Positions 18,801 through 26,653 of a stretch of DNA of 63,067 bases are shown piece by piece. Under the pieces are notes generated by a model. The model saw only the letters and a list, made by a program, of their open reading frames with translations, did no database searches and was not told the origin of the DNA. A program made the position numbers and the translations under genes. Numbering within the stretch: the stretch's first letter is position 1; each line of letters opens with the position of its first letter. The DNA is from Gracilibacillus sp. YIM 98692 (GTDB taxonomy: Bacteria; Bacillota; Bacilli; Bacillales; Amphibacillaceae). Where the stretch lies: contig NZ_WIXM01000020.1 of the NCBI RefSeq assembly GCF_010993965.1, positions 1-63,067 on the forward strand, given 5' to 3'.

Positions 18801-19090
18801 AACATCACGGTATCGATTTTAGAAGTATTATAGACTTAGAAAAAGCAGAATCAAACACAATGATGGAAGAATACGCATTTATTTGTGATACGAATAGAAC
18901 AGGCGAGAAAGATGAACACGTATCCTTACGAGAGGCTGCACTTAAGTCTGATACGTTATGTTTTACATCCAACGATACCTTAAAAGCGTATATTCAAGCA
19001 ACGACAGAAGAAATGGAAGATCCTATGACCATACGTAACTATCTAACAGACCATAATTTACAGAACAAAAAGGAGCGTGTATCACGTTGA
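15854..19090 (+). CDS. carB: Carbamoyl-phosphate synthase large subunit CarB
   Basis: CarB makes carbamoyl phosphate from bicarbonate, ammonia and two ATP. The 1078-residue protein has the duplicated organisation: two ATP-grasp synthetase halves, each opening with a GSGPIxIGQ motif (residues about 15 and about 562), and a C-terminal methylglyoxal-synthase-like allosteric domain over roughly the last 140 residues. It overlaps carA at its start and argF at its end (TTGA), indicating tight coupling so that carbamoyl phosphate is delivered to ArgF. Confidence 0.95.
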   Translation: MPKLDNIKKVLVIGSGPIVIGQAAEFDYAGTQACLALKEEGVEVILVNNNPATIMTDENIADKVYLEPLTKDSITKIIEKEQPDGILPTLGGQTGLNMAMLLDGAGVLDEYDITLLGTPLETIQKGEDRDIFKSLMKDIGEPIAESLSTSSIEESIAFAEKVGYPIIVRPAYTLGGAGGGIAEDEDQLRTIVKNGLHYSPINQVLIEQSVKGWKEVEYEVMRDENDTCIIVCNMENFDPVGVHTGDSIVVAPSQTLTDRQYQMLRTSSCRVIRELGVIGGCNVQFALNPENDDYIIIEVNPRVSRSSALASKATGYPIARIAAKLALGYHLDEVKNPITGDTYASFEPAIDYIAAKIPRWPFDKFTQADRLLGTQMKATGEVMALARNFPSAIHKAIRSLEIGLDSVHLPGLNQLSDEELENALDKATDERLFIVAEALRRGMTVDEIHAITLINHYFLYELESIINKEQQLAAKEWETVTPADLKEAKAFGFADQVLSNIWKVELSELRRKFKNNQLAPSYKMVDTCAAEFSAETPYFYSSWNELDEVESLEGQKRMLVLGSGPIRIGQGVEFDYCSVHAAKSLQGQGIDAVVVNNNPETVSTDFNTADHLYFEPLTVEDVLHVIEKEQADQVLVQFGGQTAINLADGLQKAGVSIAGTALKSIEAVEDRDQFYQLLQQLEIPHIPGDTVMAVRDAKTVAEKIGYPILLRPSYVIGGQGMVILHNEKQLVEYLNDLQASVHDERIFPLLIDRFIEGYEVEIDAVCDGDDILIPGIFEHVEKAGVHSGDSVAIFPAPNLTDKHKQMIEQYTQQISQALDVKGIMNIQFVLSEDRQTVYVLEVNPRASRTVPIASKVTGVQMVDLATRVQMGESLKDQEWALGLHQEVPYYAVKMPVFSTHKLPGVDPVLGPEMKSTGEAIGLGTTVEKAMAKAFGWTENSLKKATSQKSIFLSLTTMDEKLAHLLKQLPVSIDIDQATEAIAKHHGIDFRSIIDLEKAESNTMMEEYAFICDTNRTGEKDEHVSLREAALKSDTLCFTSNDTLKAYIQATTEEMEDPMTIRNYLTDHNLQNKKERVSR

Positions 19091-20022
19091 GTTTCGCAGA
19101 AGAGTTAAAAGGCAGGAGCTTGCTTACATTAGCAGATTATTCGAAAGCCGAAATTGCCTATATATTAGAGCTAGCAGACAAAGTGAAACAAAAAAAGAAA
19201 AATGGTGAGATGTATGAACCGTTAAAAGGTAAAACTTTAGGAATGATTTTTGAAAAATCATCAACACGTACACGCGTTTCCTTTGAGACTGGTATATATC
19301 AATTAGGTGGTATGGGATTGTTCCTAAGTTCAAATGACATTCAATTAGGAAGAGGAGAACCGATTTCGGACACGGCGAAAGTTCTTTCAGGATACCTTGA
19401 TGGTATTATGATCCGAACTTTTTCTCAGCAAGATGTAGAACAATTAGCTGAAAATGCTTCGATTCCTGTTATTAACGGATTAACAGATGACTATCATCCA
19501 TGTCAGGTATTGGCTGATTTACAAACGATTAAAGAAGAAAAAGGAAAACTGGAAGGTCTAAAGCTTGCTTATATTGGAGATGGAAATAACATGGCTCACT
19601 CACTTATGATAGGTGGGGCAAAAATGGGGTTAGATGTTGCCATTGCTGCACCGAAGGATTACCAGCCAAAGACGAAAATTACGGAGCTTGCCAAGTCTTT
19701 TGCAGATGGAACAGAAGTGATAGTTACAGAAGATGCGGCAGAAGCAGTGAAAAATGCGGATGTTATTTATTCTGATGTATGGGCTAGTATGGGACAGGAA
19801 AGTGAGCAGATAGAACGTGAGAAAGCTTTTGCTAATTATCAAGTGAATAAAGATCTATTGGCTTATGCAAAAGAAGATGCGATTTTTATGCATTGTTTAC
19901 CAGCACATCGAGGCGAGGAAGTAACAGCTGATATCATTGACGGGCCACAATCAGTAGTGTTTCAAGAAGCAGAAAATCGTCTGCATGCACAAAAAGCCCT
20001 TATGATTGCATTAATGGGGTAA
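19087..20022 (+). CDS. argF: Ornithine carbamoyltransferase ArgF
   Basis: ArgF transfers the carbamoyl group to ornithine to give citrulline. The carbamoyl-phosphate motif STRTRVSFE is near residue 58, and the ornithine-binding DDYHPCQ and HCLPAHRGEEV motifs are present. The 311-residue length is standard. It starts at a TTG overlapping the carB TGA, with AAGGAG about a dozen bases upstream. Together with argG and argH this block covers ornithine to arginine; argCJBD are not in the window. Confidence 0.95.
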   Translation: MSFAEELKGRSLLTLADYSKAEIAYILELADKVKQKKKNGEMYEPLKGKTLGMIFEKSSTRTRVSFETGIYQLGGMGLFLSSNDIQLGRGEPISDTAKVLSGYLDGIMIRTFSQQDVEQLAENASIPVINGLTDDYHPCQVLADLQTIKEEKGKLEGLKLAYIGDGNNMAHSLMIGGAKMGLDVAIAAPKDYQPKTKITELAKSFADGTEVIVTEDAAEAVKNADVIYSDVWASMGQESEQIEREKAFANYQVNKDLLAYAKEDAIFMHCLPAHRGEEVTADIIDGPQSVVFQEAENRLHAQKALMIALMG

Positions 20023-20041
20023 TAATCCTAAAAACTTTAAA

Positions 20042-20080
20042 GTAAAGGCTAGTCTCCTTATTAAGACTAGCCTTTCTTTG
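20042..20080 (+). terminator. First terminator after argF
   Basis: AAAGGCTAGTC (20044-20054) pairs perfectly with GACTAGCCTTT (20065-20075). Confidence 0.85.
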
Positions 20081-20119
20081 ACAAAATCGAGAGGTGACTA
20101 GCGCCTCTCGATTTTTGTC
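20081..20119 (+). terminator. Second, tandem terminator after argF
   Basis: AAAATCGAGAGG (20083-20094) pairs with CCTCTCGATTTT (20104-20115) and is followed by T and GT. It begins within 10 bases of the first terminator, and the palindrome could work in both directions. Confidence 0.8.
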
Positions 20120-20126
20120 GAAGGGT

Positions 20127-20156
20127 TTGCAGTTCATATTTTGTTATTGCTATAAT
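20127..20156 (+). promoter_or_regulatory. Promoter of murB
   Basis: TTGCAG (20127-20132) and a perfect TATAAT (20151-20156) with an 18-bp spacer lie between the argF terminators and murB. Confidence 0.6.
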
Positions 20157-20212
20157 AAGGATTAATTGTGTGGAGAGTTTTGCACAATAGAATCGTAAAG
20201 GATTGATTCTGG

Positions 20213-21139
20213 ATGAATAAAGAACAGATATTAACGGATTTACAAAAGGTTGTAACAGCCGAACATATATTAGTGGATGAACATTTGAAAAATCATACGT
20301 ATACCAAATTAGGTGGAAAAGCAGACTTTTTTGTCACTCCGAGTACAGTAGAAGAAGTACAAGAAGTAGTTCGATATGCCAAAAAAACACAGGTTCCTTT
20401 TACATTACTGGGGAATGGTTCGAATGTAATTGTACGCGATGGTGGAATTCGCGGCATTGTTCTCAGTCTCAAGAAATTTGATGCCATTAAACAAGAAGGA
20501 AATAAAGTTATTGCAGAAAGTGGAGCACGTATCATTGATGCTTCTCGTTTTGCCTTAGCTAAAAAGTTAGCCGGATTAGAGTTTGCATGTGGTATCCCTG
20601 GAACTGTAGGTGGCGCATTATATATGAATGCAGGTGCTTACGGCGGTGAGGTAAAAGATTGTCTAGACCATGCACTGGTTGTAGATTCAAATGGTGATGC
20701 TTATCGAAAAAAAGCGGAAGAATTTGACCTTGCTTACCGAACAAGTAATATTGCTGAGAAGGGCTATATTGTGTTAGAAGCAACCTTTCAGCTAAAACCA
20801 GGCAATTATGAGGATATCAAAGCAGTGATGGATGATTTAACCTATAAGCGTGAATCGAAGCAACCGTTAGAATATCCATCGTGTGGAAGTGTATTTAAAC
20901 GGCCGCCAGGATACTTTGCAGGGAAATTGATTCAAGACAGTAATCTGCAAGGTAAAGGGGTAGGCGGCGCAGAGGTATCGACTAAACATGCAGGTTTTAT
21001 CGTTAATAAAAACAATGCAACAGCAACCGAATATATAAAAGTAATAGAAATGGTCCAACGTACAGTAAAAGATAAATTTGGCGTTGAATTAGAAAGAGAA
21101 GTAAGAATTTTAGGAGAAGATGAACATCAAATCTCTTAA
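20213..21139 (+). CDS. murB: UDP-N-acetylenolpyruvoylglucosamine reductase MurB
   Basis: MurB uses NADPH and FAD to make UDP-N-acetylmuramate for peptidoglycan. FAD-binding motifs [17 protein letters not shown] and [20 protein letters not shown] are present, with the catalytic serine in [10 protein letters not shown] and the terminal Glu region [11 protein letters not shown]. This is the type II MurB form of Gram-positive bacteria, 308 residues. It stands alone with its own promoter rather than in a division cluster. Confidence 0.95.
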   Translation: MNKEQILTDLQKVVTAEHILVDEHLKNHTYTKLGGKADFFVTPSTVEEVQEVVRYAKKTQVPFTLLGNGSNVIVRDGGIRGIVLSLKKFDAIKQEGNKVIAESGARIIDASRFALAKKLAGLEFACGIPGTVGGALYMNAGAYGGEVKDCLDHALVVDSNGDAYRKKAEEFDLAYRTSNIAEKGYIVLEATFQLKPGNYEDIKAVMDDLTYKRESKQPLEYPSCGSVFKRPPGYFAGKLIQDSNLQGKGVGGAEVSTKHAGFIVNKNNATATEYIKVIEMVQRTVKDKFGVELEREVRILGEDEHQIS

Positions 21140-21251
21140 AAAGACTCCCTCGCATTTACTACACAGTTGAACCAAACTGCGCAATAGTAAAATGTAAATG
21201 GAGTACGTCTATATCTCCCTGATTTTTGGTTACTGCTATTAAGACGCTCCA

Positions 21252-21363
21252 ACAACATACTTCGCTTTCCGCGGGCACGGCTTCAGCTTCCTCGACAGCT
21301 CAATCTTCGCTGTCTGCGGGATCTTCAGCTCGAGCTGTTCCCGCAGGAGTCTACGTATGTTGT
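21252..21363. repeat. Family A repeat, copy A3 (inverted orientation)
   Basis: Outer arms ACAACATAC and GTATGTTGT enclose the family core, here reversed (CTTCGCTTTCCGCGGG at the left, CCCGCAGGAGTCTACG at the right). Internal GC-rich stems would fold into a branched hairpin. It lies in the 600-base gap between murB and the SHOCT gene. Confidence 0.75.
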
Positions 21364-21459
21364 CTCCGCTGGTAGTAATTACCTGATAATGGAAAGTATG
21401 ATACTCATAAAATCAACATTTCGAGAATTCTTTCTTACATCAATAGAAAAGCTTACCAA

Positions 21460-21579
21460 GCTGCGGAAAAATGCGAGACTCCTGGGGGAAGAGCAGCTTC
21501 CGAAGACCCTGCAACGAACGGTTTTGGTGAGTGAGGAGGCTGAGGTGCTGCCCCCGGAAAGCGAGTGTTTTTCCGCAGC
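21460..21579. repeat. Family A repeat, copy A4
   Basis: Outer arms GCTGCGGAAAAA and TTTTTCCGCAGC enclose GAGACTCCTG and CCCCCGGAAAGCGAG core words. An ORF reading across it (21389-21589) is a by-product of the GC-rich repeat. Together with A3 it fills most of the gap 21140-21734. Confidence 0.75.
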
Positions 21580-21740
21580 GCCGGACTAGCACTCATCTAA
21601 GAAAGAATGTTAGAAAGTCATGATAGTATTACGTCGTAGTTTATGTTTACTGTGCAAAAAGGGTTATGTTAAATAGATGAAACAAAATGACTAACGAAAT
21701 CGTAATGTATATATAGCTTATTGTTGCAGGGGGGATGCTG

Positions 21741-22103
21741 GTGTTTCAACGTTATCGTGTTAAACCAAGTAAAAGTGCGTCTGTTTTAGGAATGATCGTG
21801 GGTATCATTTTTATTTTCATTGGTGCTACTCAAATGTCACATATGGGCTTTTTTGGCGTCATATGGACTTTAATTGCGCTTGCCATAACTGGTTATCATG
21901 CTGTGAATGTATTCTCGAATAAAGGGGTTTCCTCTTATCAAGTGGATGTACAGCGAGAGAAAAATGAAAACAATAGAGTGGTTTCTGATGACAGTGATTA
22001 TGAATCTAAACTTCGCCAGCTTCATCGTTTAAAAGAAGATGATATTATTAGCGAAGAGGAATATTCCAGAAAAAAAGAAGAGATACTTCGTACCAAATGG
22101 TAA
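21741..22103 (+). CDS. Small membrane protein with C-terminal SHOCT domain
   Basis: Two membrane spans (about residues 13-55) are followed by a polar linker and a C-terminal SHOCT motif, ESKLRQLHRLKEDDIISEEEYSRKK, the short oligomerisation domain found on many unrelated membrane proteins. The start is ambiguous: GGGGGG (21729-21734) directly abuts an ATG at 21735 but is well spaced from the GTG at 21741. About 120 residues. Function is unknown. Confidence 0.72.
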   Translation: MFQRYRVKPSKSASVLGMIVGIIFIFIGATQMSHMGFFGVIWTLIALAITGYHAVNVFSNKGVSSYQVDVQREKNENNRVVSDDSDYESKLRQLHRLKEDDIISEEEYSRKKEEILRTKW

Positions 22104-22138
22104 GGAATGCTGCCTTCACCGAGGGCGGTATTAATTTT

Positions 22139-22167
22139 TTGCAATTGTAAAGTGTATCCTTTATAAT
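22139..22167 (+). promoter_or_regulatory. Promoter of the riboflavin operon
   Basis: TTGCAA (22139-22144) and a perfect TATAAT (22162-22167) with a 17-bp spacer precede the FMN riboswitch. Confidence 0.7.
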
Positions 22168-22204
22168 ATTTATAAATAATGGTATTATAACAATTTTATA
22201 TATG

Positions 22205-22355
22205 ATGGAATTCCTTTGGGGCAGGGTGCAATTCCCGACCGACGGTGATAAGCAATAAGCTTTTAGTCCGTGACCCGGATCATGTTTACATGTGAAGGTG
22301 GATTTGGTGAGATTCCAAAGCCGACAGTTATAGTCTGGATGGGAAAAGGAAATGG
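22205..22355 (+). ncRNA. FMN riboswitch (RFN element)
   Basis: Conserved RFN blocks are clear: GGGGCAGGGTGCAATTCCC, GACCGACGGT, GTCCGTGACCCG, GGTGAGATTCCAAAGCCGAC and AGTCTGGATGGGAAAAGG. FMN binding should promote the downstream terminator and reduce transcription of ribD-ribE-ribBA-ribH. Confidence 0.95.
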
Positions 22356-22416
22356 TGAACAGAACTCTATTTTTTTCGAAGAATAGATGATTTTGTGCTA
22401 TTTAGAAATGAACTAT

Positions 22417-22450
22417 AAAGCCCTGGGAATGTGTGTTCCTAGGGCTTTTC
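22417..22450 (+). terminator. Riboswitch-controlled terminator before ribD
   Basis: AAAGCCCT and GGAA pair with TTCC and AGGGCTTTT around a GTGTG-type loop, with one internal mismatch. It is the likely expression platform of the FMN riboswitch. Confidence 0.85.
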
Positions 22451-22494
22451 GTATGCTCGCTCTTCTGAAATTAAAACAGGAAGGGTGTGGTTGA

Positions 22495-23583
22495 ATGAAA
22501 AAAAAGGAAGAATGGATGGAGCTTGCCTTATCTCTTGCTGAAGCGACAGCTGGTCAAACAAGTCCGAATCCATCTGTCGGCGCAGTAGTCGTCAAGGACG
22601 GTGAATTACTAGGTGTTGGTACTCATTTAAAAGCTGGTGAGCCGCATGCAGAAGTGCATGCTATTATGCAAGCTGGTGATAAGGCAGAAGGTGCTGATAT
22701 ATATGTAACACTAGAGCCATGTGCACACTATGGTAAAACACCGCCATGTGCAGAACTGATCGTCAAGCATGGATTGAATAAGGTGTATATTGCGTGTGTT
22801 GACCCGAATCCTAAAGTATCAGGGAAAGGCATTGCTATATTAGAGGATGCTGGCATAGAAGTAGAAGTTGGCATCCATCAAGACAGAGCTCTCCAATTAA
22901 ACCAAAAATTTTTTCATTATATAAATAACAAACGTCCATTCGTCACATTAAAAGCTGCGATGACGTTAGATGGAAAAACGGCAACTGTTACTGGTGATAG
23001 TAAGTGGATAACCGGAACAGAAGCGCGAACTGATGTCCATAGAGAGCGGCATATCCATGATGCCATATTGGTTGGCAGTAAAACGATTGAAAAAGATAAC
23101 CCCCATCTTACTACTCGATTGCCCCAAGGTGGAAAAAATCCCATTCGTATTGTTTTAGATACCCATTTATCGTTACAAAATCATTATCACATTTTTAATA
23201 AAGAGGCTCCGACATGGCTGGTTTGTGGATCTGAAGCAGATTGCAGCTATGTAGAAACAAATTACCCTCATGTAGAAGTGATGAAAATGCCAACGAGTAC
23301 AATATATCTTCCAGACATGTTAGAAATGCTTGCGGAAAGCAAAGTACAATCCTTATATGTGGAGGGTGGCGGTACCATTCATCAAGCATTTTTGCAAGAA
23401 GAGTTATTTGATGAATGTCATTGGTATGTTGCTCCTAAACTATTAGGAGGACAAAATGCTAGATCTGTTGTTGGAGGAAAGTCGCCAGAATGGATGAAGG
23501 AAGCGAAGCCTTTAGATTTCATCAAGGTAGAGCAAATAGGTCCAGACCTTAAGATTATTGCACGGCCGAAAGGGGATGCCTAA
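22495..23583 (+). CDS. ribD: Riboflavin biosynthesis protein RibD (deaminase/reductase)
   Basis: RibD deaminates the pyrimidine intermediate after GTP cyclohydrolase II and then reduces its ribose side chain. The N-terminal zinc deaminase domain shows HAEVHAI and PCAHYGKTPPCAE (residues about 50-90). The C-terminal reductase domain shows KAAMTLDGKTAT, DAILVGSKT and YVEGGG. At 362 residues it is complete. It is the first gene of the riboswitch-controlled operon and is 3 bases from ribE. Confidence 0.96.
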   Translation: MKKKEEWMELALSLAEATAGQTSPNPSVGAVVVKDGELLGVGTHLKAGEPHAEVHAIMQAGDKAEGADIYVTLEPCAHYGKTPPCAELIVKHGLNKVYIACVDPNPKVSGKGIAILEDAGIEVEVGIHQDRALQLNQKFFHYINNKRPFVTLKAAMTLDGKTATVTGDSKWITGTEARTDVHRERHIHDAILVGSKTIEKDNPHLTTRLPQGGKNPIRIVLDTHLSLQNHYHIFNKEAPTWLVCGSEADCSYVETNYPHVEVMKMPTSTIYLPDMLEMLAESKVQSLYVEGGGTIHQAFLQEELFDECHWYVAPKLLGGQNARSVVGGKSPEWMKEAKPLDFIKVEQIGPDLKIIARPKGDA

Positions 23584-23586
23584 TAA

Positions 23587-24234
23587 ATGTTTACAGGAAT
23601 TGTCGAGGAAAGAGGGCGGATTGAATCGATACAGCAATCTAATCAAGCGTTGTCTATGAAAATTCGCGGGAAAAGAGTAACGAGTGACGTTAACATTGGT
23701 GATAGTATTTCGGTCAACGGTGTTTGTTTAACTGTAACCAGCTATGAACAAGATACATTTACCGTGGATGTGATTCCAGAGACATTTAGAGGTTCCTCCC
23801 TAGCCCACTTAAAGGCTCAATCAGAGGTGAATTTAGAACGCGCCATGCATGCGAATGGGAGATTTGGCGGGCACTTTGTATCCGGACATGTGGATGCAAT
23901 TGGAAATATAGAAAGAACATGGGTTGAAGACAATGCAAAATACTACTATATAACGGTTCCAGAAGCAGATACTAGATATATTACATTAAAAGGTTCGATA
24001 GCAGTAGATGGGACGTCATTAACAGTATTTGGTGTGGAGGAAAAGGCGTTTATTATTTCTTTAATTCCTGAAACACAAGAAGCAACGGTTTTAGGAGAAA
24101 AAAAACAGGGAGATATTGTTAATATTGAGTATGATATGCTTGCGAAATACATGGAAACACTCGTGCAAGCTAAACATACCAACAAACCATCCTCATCGCT
24201 AACGGAAGAAAAGCTTCGAGACTATGGATTTTAA
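23587..24234 (+). CDS. ribE: Riboflavin synthase alpha subunit RibE
   Basis: The enzyme dismutates two molecules of dimethyl-ribityllumazine to riboflavin. It opens with the signature MFTGIVEERG and shows the two lumazine-binding half-domains, with SVNGVCLTV in the first and AVDGTSLTV in the second. 215 residues is normal. It is second in the rib operon. Confidence 0.96.
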   Translation: MFTGIVEERGRIESIQQSNQALSMKIRGKRVTSDVNIGDSISVNGVCLTVTSYEQDTFTVDVIPETFRGSSLAHLKAQSEVNLERAMHANGRFGGHFVSGHVDAIGNIERTWVEDNAKYYYITVPEADTRYITLKGSIAVDGTSLTVFGVEEKAFIISLIPETQEATVLGEKKQGDIVNIEYDMLAKYMETLVQAKHTNKPSSSLTEEKLRDYGF

Positions 24235-24247
24235 AGGGGGGACAACA

Positions 24248-25468
24248 ATGAAGCACACAGTACAAAAAGCAATAGAAGATTTAAATAAAGGCAAAATCGT
24301 CATTGTTGTGGATGATGAAGACAGAGAAAATGAAGGAGACTTTGTCGCGTTAGCAGACCATGTCTCACCAGAAGTCATTAACTATATGGCAAAAGAAGGC
24401 CGTGGATTAATTTGTACACCAATGTCCAAAAAATATGCAGATCGTTTTCAATTAGGTTCAATGGTTGCGGATAATACGGATGATCACGGTACGAACTTTA
24501 CGGTGAGTATTGACTATCACACAACTCATACGGGAATTAGTGCACATGAACGCTCTCTAACTATTGAGAAGCTATTGGATGAAAATACAACAGCTTTTGA
24601 ATTTAAGAAACCAGGCCATGTATTTCCGCTAGTGGCTAAAGATGCAGGTGTATTAGAGCGTTCAGGTCATACCGAGGCAGCTGTTGACCTAGCTCGATTA
24701 GCAGGTAAAAATCCGGTAGCTATTATTTGTGAGATTATGAAAGAAGATGGATCGATGGCAAGACAAAAGGATCTTGAAAAAATTGCAGAGGAACAAGATA
24801 TGGTCATGGTTTCGATCCAAGATATTATTCGATATCGAAAATTGCATGACAAACTCATTACCAAGGAAGCGGAAGTTAACATGCCAACTGCTTACGGAGA
24901 TTTTCAATTAGTTGCTTATACAGAAAAATATACTGGGAAAGAGCATGTTGCCCTTTATAAAGGGGATTTAAAGCAAGATGAACCTACACTTGTCCGCATT
25001 CATTCGGAATGTTTAACAGGGGATGTGTTTGGTTCACAACGCTGTGATTGCGGTCCGCAATTAGCACGAGCATTAGAAGAAATTGAAAAAGAAGGACGCG
25101 GTGTCCTCGTATATATGCGACAGGAAGGCCGTGGAATTGGATTGATAAATAAAATGAAAGCTTATCAATTGCAAGAAGAGGGCTATGATACAGTGGAAGC
25201 AAATCACCAATTAGGTTTTCCGGATGATGCAAGAGATTATGCTATAAGTGCCCAAATATTACGAGATTTAGGAGTTGGAAAACTTCATTTGCTCACCAAC
25301 AATCCACGTAAGCTATCAAGCATGAAGGAATATGGGCTAGAATTAGTTGATCGAAAATCAATAGAAATTCCAGCAAATAAAAATAACAAAAAGTATCTAC
25401 AGACAAAGTTTGAAAAATTAGATCATTTATTACATGTAGAACGTCATCAAGATGGGGGAGGCATATAA
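24248..25468 (+). CDS. ribBA: Bifunctional DHBP synthase/GTP cyclohydrolase II RibBA
   Basis: The N-terminal half makes 3,4-dihydroxybutanone phosphate from ribulose-5-phosphate ([32 protein letters not shown]); the C-terminal half opens GTP ([19 protein letters not shown] with the zinc cysteines, [11 protein letters not shown]). The ATG at 24248 follows AAAGGGGGG and gives 406 residues; an earlier in-frame ATG at 24224 lies within ribE. It is third in the operon. Confidence 0.96.
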   Translation: MKHTVQKAIEDLNKGKIVIVVDDEDRENEGDFVALADHVSPEVINYMAKEGRGLICTPMSKKYADRFQLGSMVADNTDDHGTNFTVSIDYHTTHTGISAHERSLTIEKLLDENTTAFEFKKPGHVFPLVAKDAGVLERSGHTEAAVDLARLAGKNPVAIICEIMKEDGSMARQKDLEKIAEEQDMVMVSIQDIIRYRKLHDKLITKEAEVNMPTAYGDFQLVAYTEKYTGKEHVALYKGDLKQDEPTLVRIHSECLTGDVFGSQRCDCGPQLARALEEIEKEGRGVLVYMRQEGRGIGLINKMKAYQLQEEGYDTVEANHQLGFPDDARDYAISAQILRDLGVGKLHLLTNNPRKLSSMKEYGLELVDRKSIEIPANKNNKKYLQTKFEKLDHLLHVERHQDGGGI

Positions 25469-25469
25469 A

Positions 25470-25937
25470 ATGGGTAAAACATATGAAGGAAATTTAGTAG
25501 GAACTGGTTTAAAAGTAGGTATTGTAGTTGGTCGATTTAATGAATTTATTACAGGAAAGCTTTTGAGTGGAGCGGAAGACGCTTTAAAACGTCATGGTGT
25601 TGACACAGATGATGTAGAAATTGCATGGGTACCAGGCGCATTTGAAATTCCACTTGTAGCGAAAAAAATGGTGGAGACTAAAAAATATGATGCGGTGATT
25701 ACCCTTGGAACAGTGATTCGAGGCTCTACACCACACTTTGATTATGTAAGTAATGAAGTATCTAAAGGGGTAGCTAGCGTTTCAATGGATGCAGGCATTC
25801 CCGTTATTTTTGGTGTTTTAACAACAGATACCATAGAGCAAGCGATCGAGCGTGCAGGTACAAAGGCAGGAAATAAAGGAGCAGAAGCGGCCGTTTCAGC
25901 TATTGAGATGGCTAACCTTTTAAACAATATTCAATAA
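25470..25937 (+). CDS. ribH: 6,7-dimethyl-8-ribityllumazine synthase RibH
   Basis: RibH forms lumazine from the RibD product and dihydroxybutanone phosphate and assembles into icosahedral shells. Family motifs [38 protein letters not shown] and [12 protein letters not shown] are present in 155 residues. The start at 25470 follows GGGGGAGG; an in-frame ATG at 25452 lies inside ribBA. Last gene of the operon, followed by a terminator. Confidence 0.95.
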   Translation: MGKTYEGNLVGTGLKVGIVVGRFNEFITGKLLSGAEDALKRHGVDTDDVEIAWVPGAFEIPLVAKKMVETKKYDAVITLGTVIRGSTPHFDYVSNEVSKGVASVSMDAGIPVIFGVLTTDTIEQAIERAGTKAGNKGAEAAVSAIEMANLLNNIQ

Positions 25938-25956
25938 TTAGAAATTCATAATTTAG

Positions 25957-25992
25957 AAAGCATTTATTGGCAAGGCCATTAAATGCTTTTTA
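25957..25992 (+). terminator. Terminator of the riboflavin operon
   Basis: AAAGCATTTA pairs with TAAATGCTTT around a loop, ending in a T run. Confidence 0.8.
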
Positions 25993-26001
25993 TATTAAGG
26001 G

Positions 26002-26112
26002 AGAATTTATATCGTGTTACCGATGAAGTGAATTCTAATTAGGAAGATAAGTAAGCGAAACTACTTCTCTGGCTTCACCAAGGGCTCGTCAATTGACGAG
26101 TTTTCTTTATTA
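26002..26112 (+). repeat. Family B repeat, copy B1
   Basis: The copy opens with GAATTTATATCGTGTTACC and GAAGTGAATTC and ends with GGCTCGTCAATTGACGAG followed by TTTTCTTTAT, a terminator-like hairpin. It lies directly after the rib terminator in the operon's orientation. The central GACGTAG arm seen in other copies is deleted here. Confidence 0.7.
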
Positions 26113-26196
26113 TTTTCATGGACAAGTACCTAACTACATTCCAAATACAGAAATCTTTACTTTATTTTGATATTCCTATATACTAATACAAATGAT

Positions 26197-26214
26197 TATT
26201 TACCTAGGTAAATA
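26197..26214. promoter_or_regulatory. Perfect 18-bp palindrome, probable MarR operator
   Basis: TATTTACCTAGGTAAATA is a perfect inverted repeat 22 bases before the marR-type start and just downstream of a possible promoter (TTGATA at 26167-26172). That is the expected place for autorepression by the adjacent MarR protein. Confidence 0.6.
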
Positions 26215-26236
26215 TATTTCGAAAAGGAGAGCTTCC

Positions 26237-26653
26237 ATGGATACTAGTCAATTACTGCACTTATATAATCAGAAAATAAGACTTTTTATGAACGAATTAA
26301 ACCTAACACTGAAGCCATTTGATTTATATTCCTCCCAATGGTCCATTCTATATACTTTGTATCAAAAAGGTGATATGACTCAGACAGAGATTTGGCGATA
26401 TTTAAAGGTGGAAGCACCAACTGTTACAAGAACGTTGGCAAGAATGGAGACAAGTGGTTGGGTGCAACGAACAATTGGTAAGGATAAGCGAGAAAGATTG
26501 GTCACATTGACTGATAATGCTAGACAATACTATCCTGAGATTATCCAAGCTGTTAAGCAGTCTGAACAACGATTTCTTGGAAAACTAACAGAAGAAGAGC
26601 AAAGACAGCTTCAACAACTATTAGAAAAACTCGGTATAGAAAGATATGAATAG
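26237..26653 (+). CDS. MarR family transcriptional regulator
   Basis: The 138-residue winged-helix regulator shows the MarR recognition region (TQTEIWRYLKVEAPTVTRTLARMETSGWV) and wing (RERLVTLTDNARQ). The ATG at 26237 follows AAAGGAGAG; an upstream in-frame ATG lies within the palindrome region and has no ribosome site. It overlaps the MFS gene by 8 bases, so it probably controls its own operon and responds to a compound exported by that pump. Ligand unknown. Confidence 0.85.
   Translation: MDTSQLLHLYNQKIRLFMNELNLTLKPFDLYSSQWSILYTLYQKGDMTQTEIWRYLKVEAPTVTRTLARMETSGWVQRTIGKDKRERLVTLTDNARQYYPEIIQAVKQSEQRFLGKLTEEEQRQLQQLLEKLGIERYE

Noticed and set aside
21389-21589. Open frame of 66 codons across the gap after murB
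   Set aside because: It reads through repeat copy A4, has no ribosome site, and its sequence reflects the GC-rich repeat core shared with other intergenic copies.
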